Shown here: positions 62,442-64,000 of the stretch, piece by piece | How the letters are laid out: the number at the start of each line of letters is the position of its first letter | Numbering within the stretch: the stretch's first letter is position 1 | Source: Nocardia bovistercoris | GTDB taxonomy: Bacteria > Actinomycetota > Actinomycetes > Mycobacteriales > Mycobacteriaceae | DNA: 64,000 bases | Assembly: GCF_015674855.1 (NCBI RefSeq) | Contig: NZ_JADMLG010000007.1 | Coordinates: forward strand, 310,001-374,000 | Reading direction: 5' to 3' | Notes under the pieces: generated by a model | What the model saw: the letters and a program-made list of their open reading frames with translations, nothing else | Told to the model about the DNA's origin: nothing | Databases searched by the model: none | Position numbers and translations under genes: made by a program

Positions 62442-62631
62442 CTCGCGCCCCCGGCCTGCACGAGGTCCGCGGCGACGTCGCCCGGAAACCGGTGCAGGCA
62501 CAGACCTCTCGACCGATCCGAACGCGAACAGGCCGATCCCGCTCACCTATCGAGAACTCGCCCACCGGAACTCCACCGCGAACCTCGTCGGGCGCCGCCC
62601 GCGAGTGCACGTTCACAGTCTCCGATCTGTC

Positions 62632-63495
62632 TCAGCAGTGTTCGTAGACGTGGTTCCGATGCCCGGCGGGCGTCAGCTGTCTGTCTCGGAGGATAGTCGC
62701 CGCCGGGGTGCCAGGGCGGGCGCACGCCCGCTCGAAAGGTGTGCCGAGGGTGTCGCTGTATTCGATGTCGAGGACGTACGCGCCGTAAACCTCTACGTAG
62801 GAACCGCATTCGTCGAACTGCACGCACTGTTCGGCCACGGCGAAGTCGAAGCCGGTCCGCTTTCCGCGGGTGCTGAGTTCGGCGACGTTCTTCTGGCCGA
62901 TCGCCAGTCCCCGATCGTGGGCGCGTCGTACGAGCAGCGCCGCGAAGTCTAAATTGTCGTCGGCGGAAAGTCGGCCGCGCGACCGCGTGAACGAGTCCAG
63001 GTTGTCGATCTCGACTGCCCGGAAGCCTTTTCGCGCGCACTCGTCGATCGCCTTGCCGACGACCTCGCTCAGCCGGGTACGCTCGTCGGACGTGGAGGTG
63101 TCGAGAAGTAGTTCGTCGGGCCAGTCGTCATCGATGACGGGCTCGCCGTCGGGACCATCGAGAACGAGGTCGCGGCGCATACGCAACCAATACTCACGGT
63201 CGCTCGGCTGGGTTTGAAATCCATTGACATAGCAGATGTTATAGATGCCCGGTACCGGTTCGGCGGAACTGTCGCGGACCACGAGACCGACTCCGCCCGG
63301 CGGGGTGTAGGGGTCGCCGAGTTGATAGTCGAACGGTGTTTCCGCACCCGACTTCCACAACAGCGGCGAGATCGACGACACGGTCGTAGGAACCGAATCC
63401 GTGGCCTCGTCCTCCTCCGAGGATGTACACGCCACGAGCATCGCACCCGTCAGCAGCGCCACGACCCATCGTGCTTCCCTCCTCGATCTGCCCAC
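62632..63495 (-). CDS. Lipoprotein, endo-alpha-1,4-polygalactosaminidase-like (GH114)
   Basis: 287 residues with a lipoprotein signal (lipobox near Cys23 in MLVACTSS). The mature protein begins the family pattern FDYQLG (55-60), then IYNICYVNG, the acidic EIDNLDSF (162-169), AIGQKNVAEL and AVAEQCVQF. Asp164, Asp167 and the downstream Glu are suitable catalytic acids. GH114 enzymes cut galactosamine polymers such as fungal galactosaminogalactan. It is a lipid-anchored, outward-facing protein, so it may degrade a biofilm polysaccharide or process the cell's own. No other polysaccharide genes adjoin it. Confidence 0.88.
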   Translation of the reverse strand: MGRSRREARWVVALLTGAMLVACTSSEEDEATDSVPTTVSSISPLLWKSGAETPFDYQLGDPYTPPGGVGLVVRDSSAEPVPGIYNICYVNGFQTQPSDREYWLRMRRDLVLDGPDGEPVIDDDWPDELLLDTSTSDERTRLSEVVGKAIDECARKGFRAVEIDNLDSFTRSRGRLSADDNLDFAALLVRRAHDRGLAIGQKNVAELSTRGKRTGFDFAVAEQCVQFDECGSYVEVYGAYVLDIEYSDTLGTPFERACARPGTPAATILRDRQLTPAGHRNHVYEHC

Positions 63496-63614
63496 GGTGC
63501 GATTATGAATCGCCGAAATCCGTCGCGATGCTCTCCGACCCGCAGGTGCCGCGATCTGCCCGAAACGGTGTCCGGCCCACCCGGAACGCCACGGGCGGCG
63601 GGCATGATGAGGTC

Positions 63615-64000
63615 GTGAACTCTCGTGTTCGGCTGTGGTGCCTACGCCACGGTGAGTCGGAGAACGTCACCGCGGGTGTCGCCGGGGCAGTACCGTCGGC
63701 GCCATTGACATCTCGCGGTCTCGATCAATCCGCGGCCGCGGCCGACACACTGGCCGACGAGCCCATCGCTCACGTGTACTGCAGCACCGCGCTCCGCGCG
63801 CGGCAGACCGCCGAAGCACTGCTGCCGGGTCGCGCCGTCGACATCACGGCGGTGGCCGACCTGGCCGAGGTCGGGATCGGCGCGGCGGAAGGAAGCACGG
63901 ATTCCGCTGTCCGCCGTGAGACCTCGGCGGTACTGCGAAGCTGGATCGTCGAACGGCGCTTCGAGCGACGAGTGGCCGACGGCGAATCCGGCACGCAGGT
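63615..64000 (+). CDS. Histidine phosphatase family protein, 3' truncated by window edge
   Basis: Opens with a GTG at 63615 and runs open to the end of the window (128 codons visible). The N-terminal signature LWCLRHGESENVTAG holds the phospho-acceptor His (in RHGE), followed by LTSRGLDQSAAAADTL and VYCSTALRARQTAEAL, all typical of phosphoglycerate-mutase-like phosphatases. The upstream GAGG is only two bases from the GTG, so the start is less certain. The substrate is unknown. The C-terminal His of the catalytic pair lies outside the window. Confidence 0.85.
   Translation, partial: MNSRVRLWCLRHGESENVTAGVAGAVPSAPLTSRGLDQSAAAADTLADEPIAHVYCSTALRARQTAEALLPGRAVDITAVADLAEVGIGAAEGSTDSAVRRETSAVLRSWIVERRFERRVADGESGTQ

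Noticed and set aside
1..64000. CRISPR arrays, insertion sequences, phage or integrative-element borders
   Set aside because: No regularly spaced short repeats, transposase, integrase or attachment-site pairs were seen. The only repeats are the 217-bp array and those inside the kinase gene.

Overview
The window is high-GC actinobacterial DNA with frequent GTG starts and many 4-base ATGA/GTGA gene overlaps. Mce proteins, an actinobacterial rpoB, a PapA-like acyltransferase, a highly reducing type I PKS, antigen-85-like esterases and a PknK-like kinase all point to the mycolic-acid-bearing Mycobacteriales. The RpoB sequence and overall gene style look most like Nocardia. That genus call is inference, as no database could be searched.

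Layout. 1-4142: end of an mce operon (a cut-off MceE lipoprotein, MceF and two Mce-associated membrane proteins). 4143-8193: rpoB with its own promoter and a strong hairpin after it. rpoC does not follow, and the gene has a mosaic codon pattern. 8204-11312: a small membrane protein, a SAM methyltransferase and a PucR-type regulator. 11457-24847: a lipid or polyketide locus. On the minus strand it holds a KS-AT-DH-ER-KR-ACP synthase, a DHA2-type exporter, a PapA-like acyltransferase, an AraC regulator and a small Ala-rich ORF. Two antigen-85-like esterases lie at its upstream end, transcribed divergently. 25251-30376: an aldo/keto reductase, a 217-bp tandem repeat array without a gene, and a Ser/Thr kinase with a very long repetitive linker. 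30761-32161: soluble transhydrogenase (sthA).

32200-39908: a compact, translationally coupled set (GT2, DUF2064, methyltransferase, cytochrome-b/molybdopterin oxidoreductase, small membrane protein). It faces a polytopic membrane protein, a two-component system and a sugar epimerase/dehydratase. 40061-44021: a PknK-like kinase-ATPase-LuxR protein and an RDD protein. 44025-47230: a TauD dioxygenase, a quinone oxidoreductase and an AraC regulator. 47654-50538: a cation/proton antiporter, a secreted serine hydrolase and a secreted PASTA protein. 50601-56962: an acyl-CoA catabolism locus (FadD, amidohydrolase, FadE, FadE, TetR). 56978-61731: two TetR-controlled loci, each with visible palindromic operators. 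61732-64000: small secreted proteins, a GH114-like lipoprotein and the start of a histidine phosphatase.

How the genes may work together. The PKS, acyltransferase, exporter and esterases have the parts expected for making, exporting and remodelling a cell-envelope acyl lipid. The acyl-CoA synthetase, amidohydrolase and paired dehydrogenases look like a catabolic module for an unidentified acid. No tRNA, rRNA, CRISPR array or transposase was seen.
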